This document shows, in pieces, positions 7,491-13,103 of a stretch of 13,103 bases of DNA. Made by a program: the position numbers and the translations under genes. The DNA comes from Oscillospiraceae bacterium (GTDB lineage: Bacteria > Bacillota > Clostridia > Oscillospirales > CAG-272). The stretch covers positions 1-13,103 of the forward strand of contig SVQS01000036.1 of the NCBI GenBank assembly GCA_015065205.1, given 5' to 3'. The notes under the pieces are model-generated. The model searched no databases. It worked only from the letters and a program-made list of their open reading frames with translations, and was not told where the DNA came from. Position 1 is the stretch's first letter. The number at the start of each line of letters is the position of its first letter.

Positions 7491-8381
7491 ATGCACACCG
7501 AAAGAGCCAACGCCAAAATCAACACCTACCTCAATATTACTTTCCGCCGCCCCGATGGTTATCACGATATCGTCAGCGTGATGCAGACAGTATCGTTGTG
7601 CGATCTGGTAACGGTTGATTTTAAGCCCGCACCGCAATCGAATATTACGCTCTCTGTTTCGGGAAATGGTGAATTGCCAACCGATTGTCGCAATCTTGCT
7701 TGGCGCGCCGCCGAGCGTTTTTTGCAGCATATGCACTTGACGGGAACGGTGCAGATTATGATTCAAAAGCACATTCCTATGTCGGCGGGGCTCGCAGGGG
7801 GAAGTGCCGATGCAGCCGCTGTTTTGCGCGCGCTCAACCACTTGTGCGGTGAGCCTCTTACAACCGAGGAACTCTGCGAAATCGGGCTCTGTCTCGGTGC
7901 CGATGTTCCGTTCTGTATTCGTGGCGGTGCAATGCTCGCTGGGGGAGTTGGCGAGGTTTTGAAACGCATTTGTGATATGCCATCCTGCACGTTGGTAATT
8001 GCTGTTGGCGATAAAGGTGTTTCAACCCCCCAAGCCTATGCTGCTTTGGATGAAAAATACGGCTTTTTCGAGGAATCCTGTCAACAAAATATCGATGTAA
8101 ACGAACTGATTGAACTTTGGCGAAATGATGCGCTTTCGGCATCCTGTTCTTGTTTTTACAACATTTTTGAGGATATCGTTTCGGAAGAAAACAAGGATGT
8201 TAACATCATCAAGCGTATCTTACGCGAAAACGGTGCTCGTCGGGCTATGATGAGTGGTAGCGGGCCCTCTGTTTTCGGCGTTTTTGAAGCCCAATCCGAA
8301 GCAGAGCAGGCTTGCTTTGTTCTGCAAGAAAAAGGTTATAAAGCCTTTGTTTGCCATCCGCGCGGACAGTATACCGAATAA
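7491..8381 (+). CDS. ispE: 4-diphosphocytidyl-2-C-methyl-D-erythritol kinase
   Basis: ATP-dependent GHMP kinase that phosphorylates the 2-hydroxyl of CDP-methylerythritol in the MEP isoprenoid pathway, in the cytosol. 296 aa, normal length. Visible motifs: RANAKIN with Lys9 at the N-terminus; RRPDGYHD (19-26); the glycine-rich ATP loop PMSAGLAGGSADAAA (96-110); LGADVPF with the catalytic Asp138; and the C-terminal GHMP motif MSGSGPSVFGVF (254-265). ATG 7491 is chosen because GAGAGG lies 7 bases before it and the promoter's expected start (about 7466) lies between it and the next upstream ATG (7461). First gene of the rightward unit, followed 102 bases later by the DUF1385 gene. All key residues are present, so it should be functional. 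Confidence 0.96.
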   Translation: MHTERANAKINTYLNITFRRPDGYHDIVSVMQTVSLCDLVTVDFKPAPQSNITLSVSGNGELPTDCRNLAWRAAERFLQHMHLTGTVQIMIQKHIPMSAGLAGGSADAAAVLRALNHLCGEPLTTEELCEIGLCLGADVPFCIRGGAMLAGGVGEVLKRICDMPSCTLVIAVGDKGVSTPQAYAALDEKYGFFEESCQQNIDVNELIELWRNDALSASCSCFYNIFEDIVSEENKDVNIIKRILRENGARRAMMSGSGPSVFGVFEAQSEAEQACFVLQEKGYKAFVCHPRGQYTE

Positions 8382-8483
8382 AAAAAGAGAATTTTCTTAT
8401 TTGTTCATATGTAGTTCACAACAAAGGTGTAACATATACGTAATTTGTGATTATGCGCGCGTCGCATAAGAAAGGAACCCAAA
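8382..8483 (+). other. ispE-DUF1385 intergenic region
   Basis: This 102-base AT-rich gap has no U-tailed intrinsic terminator and no promoter close to consensus (TTCACA at 8415-8420 lacks a properly spaced -10). Its only clear structure is the perfect hairpin at 8451-8469, listed separately. Read-through from ispE into the next gene is therefore the simplest reading. Confidence 0.5.
8451..8469 (+). promoter_or_regulatory. Hairpin abutting the DUF1385 ribosome binding site
   Basis: TTATGCG (8451-8457) and CGCATAA (8463-8469) form a perfect 7-bp stem closing a 5-base CGCGT loop. The stem ends directly at the SD (AAAGGAA, 8471-8477). There is no U tract, so it is not a classic terminator. It might stabilise the message, bind a regulator as a palindrome, or modulate initiation from the weak TTG start. 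The role is inferred only from position. Confidence 0.4.
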
Positions 8484-9563
8484 TTGAAAGAAAAAAATGA
8501 ATTGATTGCTTGTCGCCGTAAGACTTCAATTGGCGGTCAGGCTTTGATGGAAGGCATTATGATGCGCGGTCCTAAGATGACCGCAATGGCTGTCCGTAAT
8601 ACAAAGGGCGAGATCGTTATAGAGGAGTTTGGAACCACCAGTAAAAAACGCCCCGCATTTTGTCGTTGGCCCATCATCCGCGGCGTAATTGGATATGTTG
8701 ATACGATGGTGCTTGGTTACAAGTGCCTGATGCGCTCAGCAGAGCTTTCGGGACTTGAGGATATCGTCGAGGAAAAGCCCAAGAAGAAAAAAGGGAAGAA
8801 AGCTGCCGAAGCTGTAGAAGAAACTCCTACAGTCCAAACCGAAGAGCAACCTACCGAAGAAAAAGAAGAAACAAAAAAAGAAGAGGACAAAATGCCCGCA
8901 TGGATGATGACTCTCGTGTCTGTCATCAGCGTCGTGCTTGGCTTTGGCCTTGCTATTGGTCTCTTTATGCTTTTGCCCACATTTTTGTACGGTCTTGTGG
9001 CTCCCATAATCGAGGGGGATAACCTTGTTCTCAATTCTATTTGGAAATCTGCCATTGAGGGCGTTCTCAAGGTCGTTTTGCTTATTGGATATATGGCGGC
9101 CATCTCTTTGATGAAGGATATTCGTCGCACCTATATGTACCACGGTGCCGAGCATAAGACCATTTTTTGCTATGAAGCAGGTCTTGAATTGACGGTTGAA
9201 AATGTACGTCTGCAAAGCCGTTTCCATCCCCGTTGCGGAACGTCGTTCCTCATTTTAATGATTCTTGTCAGCATCTTCATCTCCTTTTTTATCGACCCCA
9301 TTTCTGCAGCAATAAGCGGAGAAGTGCTTCCTCTTGGCTGGCGCATTCTCGTTAAGTTTGCACTTTTGCCCATTATCGTGGGGGTCGGCTATGAGCTCAT
9401 CAAGTTTGCAGGCAGACACGATAACGCCCTCACGCGCATCATCTCGCTCCCCGGCGTATGGCTCCAACATCTGACTGTTTTTGAGCCCGACGACGGTATG
9501 ATCGAGTGTGCTATCACCGCCGTTGAGCGCGTAATTCCCGACGATGGAAGCGACAATTGGTAA
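8484..9563 (+). CDS. yqhQ: DUF1385 membrane protein (YqhQ family) with charged insertion
   Basis: A 359-aa membrane protein of the YqhQ/DUF1385 family; biochemical role unknown. Family hallmarks: IGGQALMEGIMMRGP (16-30), MYHGAEHKTIFCYE (218-231), HPRCGTSFL (248-256) and the C-terminal WLQHLT (326-331). Hydrophobic stretches are about 140-175, 188-210, 254-280 and 287-308. Residues 94-137 are a Lys/Glu/Thr-rich low-complexity insertion between the N-terminal region and the first membrane helix, probably a disordered cytosolic linker. Start is TTG at 8484 with SD AAAGGAA 6 bases upstream. No in-frame ATG precedes the conserved GGQALMEG motif (the first Met is inside it), so TTG is well supported. 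YwlG follows after 12 bases. In many Firmicutes this family sits beside prmC-prfA, which are not seen here. Confidence 0.93.
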   Translation: MKEKNELIACRRKTSIGGQALMEGIMMRGPKMTAMAVRNTKGEIVIEEFGTTSKKRPAFCRWPIIRGVIGYVDTMVLGYKCLMRSAELSGLEDIVEEKPKKKKGKKAAEAVEETPTVQTEEQPTEEKEETKKEEDKMPAWMMTLVSVISVVLGFGLAIGLFMLLPTFLYGLVAPIIEGDNLVLNSIWKSAIEGVLKVVLLIGYMAAISLMKDIRRTYMYHGAEHKTIFCYEAGLELTVENVRLQSRFHPRCGTSFLILMILVSIFISFFIDPISAAISGEVLPLGWRILVKFALLPIIVGVGYELIKFAGRHDNALTRIISLPGVWLQHLTVFEPDDGMIECAITAVERVIPDDGSDNW

Positions 9564-9575
9564 AGTGAGGACGAT

Positions 9576-10118
9576 ATGAATACCGAATTGATTAAACAAC
9601 AAGCAAAAAGTGCCGCTACCGAACTGATTTCGATGGCAGGACTCAAAAAGGGAGACATTCTCGTTGTAGGGTGTTCTTCTTCCGAGATTGTTGGCGAGAC
9701 CATCGGTCACGGCTCGAGTATCGAGGCAGCTGAGGCTGTTTTTGAGGCTATTTATCCAATTTTAAAAGAGCAGGACATCTATCTTGCGGCACAGTGCTGT
9801 GAGCATCTCAACCGCGCTCTCATTATCGAGCGTGAGTGTGCCAAGACCTGTGGTCTTGAAGAAGTCTGCGTAGTTCCGCAGCCCAAGGCAGGCGGCTCGT
9901 TTGCTACTACTGCGTGGAAGAACTTTGCTTCCCCCGTAGCAGTTGAGGAAATTTGCGCGCAGGCAGGACTGGATATCGGTGGAACACTTATCGGTATGCA
10001 TTTGCGCCGTGTAGCTGTTCCTGTAAGACTGCAACAAAAATGCATCGGAAATGCTGTTCTCTTGGCGGCGCGTACGCGCCCGAAGTACATTGGGGGCAAC
10101 CGCGCAAAATACGAATAA
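9576..10118 (+). CDS. ywlG: UPF0340/TIGR01440 family protein (YwlG)
   Basis: A 180-aa soluble protein, full length for the YwlG/UPF0340 family. Its function is not established, so none is assigned. Recognisable features: the N-terminal VVGCSSSEIVGETIGHGSS (31-49), YLAAQCCEHLNRALIIE (64-80) with paired cysteines, the PQPKAGGSFATTAW stretch, and GTLIGMHLRRVAVPVR towards the C-terminus. Start ATG 9576 has GTGAGGA 6-12 bases upstream and begins 12 bases after the DUF1385 stop, so the two are probably co-transcribed. The coding end at 10118 is followed by a promoter for the next gene. Confidence 0.92.
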   Translation: MNTELIKQQAKSAATELISMAGLKKGDILVVGCSSSEIVGETIGHGSSIEAAEAVFEAIYPILKEQDIYLAAQCCEHLNRALIIERECAKTCGLEEVCVVPQPKAGGSFATTAWKNFASPVAVEEICAQAGLDIGGTLIGMHLRRVAVPVRLQQKCIGNAVLLAARTRPKYIGGNRAKYE

Positions 10119-10181
10119 GAGGGAATGATGCACCTTTTGCATACTTTCAAAAGAAAAAAGCAAAAAATATCCCGAATTCTC
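10119..10181 (+). other. Spacer after ywlG with weak inverted repeats
   Basis: ATGCA/TGCAT (10128-10132 with 10138-10142) and the overlapping CTTTTG/CAAAAG form short alternative stems. They are followed by A-rich, not T-rich, sequence, so this is not a convincing rightward terminator. I see nothing else here before the mgsA promoter. Confidence 0.3.
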
Positions 10182-10211
10182 TTGACAATGCGCGGCTTCT
10201 TGTGTTATAAT
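10182..10211 (+). promoter_or_regulatory. Near-consensus promoter of the mgsA-like gene
   Basis: TTGACA (10182-10187) and TATAAT (10206-10211) both match the sigma-A consensus fully, spaced by 18 bases, with an extended TG at 10203-10204. Predicted start is about 10218, giving a leader of about 75 bases. This is the strongest promoter in the window, and its output would pass through the mgsA-like gene towards the T-box and thrS. Confidence 0.85.
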
Positions 10212-10249
10212 AACGTGGATTGGCATTTTAATAAACATAGCGAACCCTT

Positions 10250-10267
10250 CCGAACAGTTTTGTTCGG
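10250..10267 (+). promoter_or_regulatory. Hairpin/palindrome in the mgsA leader
   Basis: CCGAACA (10250-10256) and TGTTCGG (10261-10267) form a perfect 7-bp stem with a GTTT loop, ending 7 bases before the AAAGGAG ribosome site (10274-10280). Its location downstream of the predicted transcription start suits either an RNA element or a repressor-binding palindrome. An additional CGAAC sits just upstream at 10241. No U tract follows. Confidence 0.45.
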
Positions 10268-10292
10268 CAACAGAAAGGAGTGATAGTCTCTT

Positions 10293-10748
10293 ATGGAGAT
10301 AGCAATCATTGCTCACGACCTGAAAAAAGAACTGATGACTGAGTTTTGTATCGCATATTGCGGCATTCTCTCAAAGCATAATCTTTGCGCTACCAGCATT
10401 ACAGCAAAGTATATTTCCGATGCTACAGGGCTTGAGATCGAGCGCCTGATGGCAGGTATTCACGGCGGCAAGCAGCAGATCGCATCCCGCATTTCCTGCA
10501 ATGAGATCGACGTGCTCCTGTATTTTAAGGATACACGACCCGATGCGCAGATGGAAGAGATCGATACCGAATTGTTGCGCCTTTGCGACCTTTACAATGT
10601 TCCGGTGGCCACCAACATTGCCACTGCAGAGGTCATTGTTACCGCGCTTGACCGCGGCGACCTTGATTGGCGCGAGATCTACAATCCTCGTTCTGCATAC
10701 AACCGCGCAAATAAAAAGCAACCCGCGCCATTTTCTTTTGATGATTGA
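10293..10748 (+). CDS. Methylglyoxal synthase-like protein with altered active site
   Basis: 151 aa, cytosolic, clearly of the MgsA fold: IAIIAHDLKKELM at the N-terminus (His8, Asp9), ATGLEIERLMAG, GGKQQIASRI, NEIDVLLYFKD, VPVATNIATAEVIV and ERGDLDW-like end (ALDRGDLDW). MgsA converts dihydroxyacetone phosphate to methylglyoxal. Aligned by eye with E. coli and Bacillus MgsA, catalytic Asp71 (GGDQ) is Lys60 here; phosphate-loop ATGTTG is ATSITA; Ser65 is Ala54; His98 is Met87; and the Asp101 position is Ile90, with Asp one residue later. Asp91 is retained (Asp80). Activity is therefore doubtful; a binding or regulatory role, as in MGS-like domains of carbamoyl-phosphate synthetase, is possible. 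Start ATG 10293 has AAAGGAG 12 bases upstream, slightly far. Strong own promoter; thrS T-box immediately follows. Confidence 0.85.
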   Translation: MEIAIIAHDLKKELMTEFCIAYCGILSKHNLCATSITAKYISDATGLEIERLMAGIHGGKQQIASRISCNEIDVLLYFKDTRPDAQMEEIDTELLRLCDLYNVPVATNIATAEVIVTALDRGDLDWREIYNPRSAYNRANKKQPAPFSFDD

Positions 10749-10757
10749 TTCGTCAAC

Positions 10758-10967
10758 CGGTTCGGACACGTCTTGTGTGCCTCGCATCCGCAGAGAATAG
10801 ACCGTTTCCCAAGCGGGATTCGCTGAAAGGTCTTGATGCAAACGCACAGGGTACCACCAAACCGCAAAATTCCATACAAAATGAAGTAAAACGTCCGGGT
10901 GGAACCGTGCGGAAATGATCCACACCCCGAACAGAGGCCTTTTGGTATCTGTCGGGGTGTGTTTTTT
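10758..10967 (+). promoter_or_regulatory. T-box leader (tRNA-Thr-sensing) of thrS
   Basis: The T-box GGGTGGAACCG lies at 10897-10907. TGGAACC can bulge while GGG pairs with CCC (10926-10928) and GTG with CAC (10923-10925), forming the antiterminator, which excludes the terminator at 10921-10967. Upstream a Stem I is traceable: CGGTT (10758-10762) with AACCG (10860-10864), TGTGC (10776-10780) with GCACA (10844-10848), GCATC (10784-10788) with GATGC (10835-10839), and AGACC (10799-10803) with GGTCT (10829-10833). AGAGA (10792-10796) and GCTGAAA (10822-10828) match the AG-bulge and distal-loop motifs. ACC at 10853-10855, on the 3' side of the internal loop, is the likely Thr specifier, though ACC repeats at 10856-10858. 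The UGGA implies a tRNA with U at the discriminator position. Uncharged tRNA-Thr would switch on thrS. Confidence 0.88.
10921..10967 (+). terminator. Intrinsic terminator of the thrS T-box
   Basis: CACACCCCGA (10921-10930) pairs with TCGGGGTGTG (10952-10961), continuing as CAGA with TCTG beyond one bulged A, and followed by six T residues (10962-10967). It is the strongest terminator in the window. Its 5' arm is shared with the T-box antiterminator, giving the expected mutually exclusive structures. Confidence 0.93.
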
Positions 10968-11007
10968 AGTGCAGAGTGCAGAGTGCAAAGAAGTGCAGAG
11001 TGCAAAG
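10968..11007 (+). repeat. AGTGCAR heptamer-like tandem repeat
   Basis: Five copies of AGTGCA within 40 bases: AGTGCAG at 10968, AGTGCAG at 10975, AGTGCAAAGA at 10982, AGTGCAG at 10992 and AGTGCAAAG at 10999. The array begins at the last base of the T-box terminator tail and ends 47 bases before the thrS start. No coding capacity. It resembles short intergenic heptamer repeats that vary in copy number among strains. The following 47 bases are AT-rich with the thrS ribosome site. Confidence 0.85.
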
Positions 11008-11054
11008 TTAATTTGTTTTATATTTTTTTCTCACATATAGAAAGGAAACCAACC

Positions 11055-12983
11055 ATGAAAATTAAAATTTTGGATCAAGTAAGAGAATACGATGCTCCCG
11101 TAACCGTTTATGATGCGGCAAAGGATATGGAGCTCATCACGCGTGCCGTTATCGGTGCTGAGATTGACGGTAAGACCGTAGCTCTGACGCAAGAGTTGAC
11201 GGCTGACACCGAAGTAAAGCTCCTCACCTTTGAGGATGCCGCAGGTAAGCATCTCTTCCGTCACACCGCCGCTCACATTTTGGCGCAGGCAGTAAAGAGA
11301 CTCTATCCTGCCGCAAAGTTGACGATCGGTCCTGCCATTGACAACGGTTACTACTATGATATCGACTCCGAGGTTCCTTTCGGTGCTGATGCTCTCAAGG
11401 CTATTGAAGGTGAGATGAAGAAGATCGTCAAGGAAAACCTCAAAATTGAGCGTTTCGAGCTTCCCAGAGCCGAGGCGATCGCGCTGATGCAAGAGAAGGA
11501 CGAGCCTTACAAGGTTCAACTGATTGAAGAACTCCCCGAGGATGCTGTTATCAGCTTCTACCGTCAGGGCGAATTCACTGACCTTTGCGCAGGGCCTCAC
11601 CTCTTCAGCACAGGTGCCGTCAAGGCGTTCAAGCTGACACAATGCACCGGCGCTTATTGGAAGGGTGACCAAAACAATAAGATGCTCCAACGTGTCTACG
11701 GTATCGCTTATCCTTCCAAGGATGAGATGAACGCTTACCTGCAACAGCAGGAAGAAGCCCTCAAGCGCGACCACAACAAGCTTGGCCGTGAGCTCGAGCT
11801 CTTCACCACAGTTGATTCCATTGGTCAGGGACTTCCTGTTATGCTTCCCAAGGGTGCACGCGTTATCCAACTACTGCAAAGATGGGTAGAGGACGAGGAA
11901 CAAAAGCGCGGCTATCTGCTTACCAAAACACCTTTGATGGCAAAGAGAGATCTTTATAAGATCTCCGGTCACTGGGATCACTATCTTGACGGAATGTTCG
12001 TTCTGGGAGATCCTTATGATGAAACCAAGGAATGCTTTGCGCTCCGTCCCATGACCTGTCCCTTCCAATATCAGGTATTTCTCAACAAAAAGCGCTCCTA
12101 TCGCGACTTGCCAATGCGCCTTGGTGAGACCTCTACGCTTTTCCGTAACGAAGATTCGGGCGAGATGCACGGACTTATTCGTGTTCGTCAGTTTACCATC
12201 TCTGAGGGACACCTCATTCTGCGTCCCGAACAGTTGGCAGAAGAATTCAAGGGATGCCTTGACCTCGCTATGTATATGCTCGAAACACTGGGGCTGAAAG
12301 AGGATTGCTCCTTCCGCTTCTCGCAATGGGATCCCGCACGCACCGATAAGTACGAGGGCACACCCGAGCAATGGAACGAGGCACAGGGCATTATGAAAGA
12401 ACTCCTTGACGCAAACGGCGTTAACTATACCATCGGTATCGATGAAGCCGCATTCTACGGTCCCAAGCTCGATATCCAAATCAAGAACGTATTTGGCAAG
12501 GAAGATACGCTTATCACCATTCAAATCGATATGCTGCTTGCCAAGAAGTTTGGCATGGAATACGTTGACTCCAACAACCAAATGGTAACGCCTTATATCA
12601 TCCACCGTACCTCGATGGGATGCTATGAGAGAACGCTCGCACTCCTGATTGAAAAATACGCAGGTGCATTCCCACTGTGGCTTGCCCCCGAGCAGATTCG
12701 TATTCTGCCCATTGGCGATGAGCACATCGAATATGCAAAATCGGTTTGCGAAAAGCTCTCGGCTGCCGGACTGCGCGTAGAGCTCGACGATTCTTCCAAC
12801 ACCATTGGCTACAAGATCCGCAATACACAGCTGCAAAAGGTACCGTATATGCTCATCATTGGTGCCAAGGAAGTGGAAGAGGGAACTGTATCTGTACGTA
12901 ATCGTGCAGGCGAGACGGTGTCCAAATCTGTTGATACATTCCTTGCGGAAGCACTGCTTGAAGTTGCACAAAAGAGAAGATAA
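11055..12983 (+). CDS. thrS: Threonyl-tRNA synthetase
   Basis: Class II synthetase that charges tRNA-Thr; 642 aa, normal length. Domains: TGS about 1-60; editing domain about 65-225 with HTAAH (His70, His74) and DLCAGPH (Cys178, His182); catalytic core about 245-540 with zinc ligands Cys335 (RPMTCPF), His386 (EGH) and His517 (IIHR), motif 2 FRNEDSGEMHGLIRVR (363-378) and motif 3 GCYERTLALLIE (522-533); anticodon-binding domain about 545-640 (LPIGDEH to the end). The sequence resembles clostridial ThrRS closely. ATG 11055 is chosen for its AAAGGA ribosome site and TGS start; the open frame reaching back to 10899 crosses the T-box and is not translated. Controlled by the T-box leader. All key editing and catalytic residues are present. 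Confidence 0.98.
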   Translation: MKIKILDQVREYDAPVTVYDAAKDMELITRAVIGAEIDGKTVALTQELTADTEVKLLTFEDAAGKHLFRHTAAHILAQAVKRLYPAAKLTIGPAIDNGYYYDIDSEVPFGADALKAIEGEMKKIVKENLKIERFELPRAEAIALMQEKDEPYKVQLIEELPEDAVISFYRQGEFTDLCAGPHLFSTGAVKAFKLTQCTGAYWKGDQNNKMLQRVYGIAYPSKDEMNAYLQQQEEALKRDHNKLGRELELFTTVDSIGQGLPVMLPKGARVIQLLQRWVEDEEQKRGYLLTKTPLMAKRDLYKISGHWDHYLDGMFVLGDPYDETKECFALRPMTCPFQYQVFLNKKRSYRDLPMRLGETSTLFRNEDSGEMHGLIRVRQFTISEGHLILRPEQLAEEFKGCLDLAMYMLETLGLKEDCSFRFSQWDPARTDKYEGTPEQWNEAQGIMKELLDANGVNYTIGIDEAAFYGPKLDIQIKNVFGKEDTLITIQIDMLLAKKFGMEYVDSNNQMVTPYIIHRTSMGCYERTLALLIEKYAGAFPLWLAPEQIRILPIGDEHIEYAKSVCEKLSAAGLRVELDDSSNTIGYKIRNTQLQKVPYMLIIGAKEVEEGTVSVRNRAGETVSKSVDTFLAEALLEVAQKRR

Positions 12984-12988
12984 AATAA

Positions 12989-13038
12989 GGGGCTGTCACA
13001 CTTAGCGCAGAACAAAAGCCACGCGAATATGACAACCC
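12989..13038. repeat. Imperfect inverted repeat downstream of thrS
   Basis: GGGGCTGTCA (12989-12998) and TGACAACCC (13030-13038) pair except for one C-A mismatch, enclosing about 31 bases in which a GCG/CGC pair is also possible. There is no U tract. GGGGCTGTCA-type ends are seen in intergenic repeats and in insertion sequence termini, but no transposase is visible. Could be a structured thrS 3' end or a small repeat. Confidence 0.4.
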
Positions 13039-13082
13039 AAATTTCATCAAGTTTTGTAGCGATTTTCTATAAATGTTGAAAT

Positions 13083-13103
13083 CCGTCGAGAAAAACCCGA
13101 CGG
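13083..13103 (+). terminator. Probable thrS terminator hairpin, cut by window edge
   Basis: CCGTCG (13083-13088) and CGACGG (13098-13103) form a perfect 6-bp GC-rich stem with a 9-base A-rich loop. The window ends at the last stem base, so the expected T run cannot be seen. Its position 100 bases after thrS makes a terminator for thrS, or for a convergent gene, plausible. Confidence 0.45.

Noticed and set aside
10968..11007. CRISPR-like array.
   Set aside because: Units are 7-10 bases without spacers; this is a simple tandem repeat.
11013..11041. TTGTTT-17-TATAGA resembling a promoter ahead of thrS, after the T-box terminator.
   Set aside because: Transcription would start at or past the ribosome binding site, so it could not give a translatable thrS message.
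11031..12971. Two long open frames on the minus strand (279 and 366 codons) opposite thrS.
   Set aside because: They lie entirely antisense to a perfect thrS, have no ribosome sites or recognisable domains, and reflect the codon bias of thrS.

Overview
The window looks like chromosomal core and near-core sequence from a member of the Clostridia (Firmicutes), possibly an uncultured Oscillospirales/Christensenellales-type gut organism. The evidence is a T-box leader ahead of thrS, clostridial-type ThrRS sequence, YqhQ/DUF1385, YwlG/UPF0340 and TSCPD-family genes, strong GGAGG ribosome binding sites and moderate GC. The taxonomic placement is inference. I see no transposase, phage gene, CRISPR array, tRNA or rRNA.

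Left half (minus strand, about 7323 down to 1): a compact set of six co-directional genes read leftward from a sigma-A-like promoter near 7363-7391. In order of transcription they are: two tandem AI-2E-family (UPF0118) membrane proteins overlapping by ATGA; a prephenate-dehydratase-like protein that seems to lack one lobe of the domain; a four-cysteine TSCPD protein starting 2 bases after the previous stop; a phosphoglucomutase/phosphomannomutase; and MgtE, a magnesium channel cut by the left edge. A weak terminator-like hairpin lies after the TSCPD gene, so pgm-mgtE may be partly uncoupled.

Right half (plus strand, 7431 to 12983): a divergent extended -10 promoter drives ispE (MEP isoprenoid pathway), followed by DUF1385/YqhQ with a TTG start and a charged insertion, then YwlG. 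A near-consensus promoter (TTGACA / TG-T-TATAAT) then serves an MgsA-like gene whose product keeps the methylglyoxal synthase fold signature but lacks key catalytic and phosphate-binding residues. Its stop codon is followed within about 10 bases by a T-box leader with terminator, a short AGTGCAR heptamer repeat, and thrS.

Most interesting points: (1) the 322-aa protein with a PDT-like first lobe, no second lobe and a possible ACT-like tail; (2) the catalytically degenerate MgsA-like protein under a strong promoter, with a hairpin in its leader; (3) the T-box packed against mgsA without a visible promoter of its own, suggesting an mgsA-[T-box]-thrS unit; (4) the heptamer repeat between T-box terminator and thrS. 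The rest is ordinary housekeeping content. No single undescribed multi-gene system is obvious.
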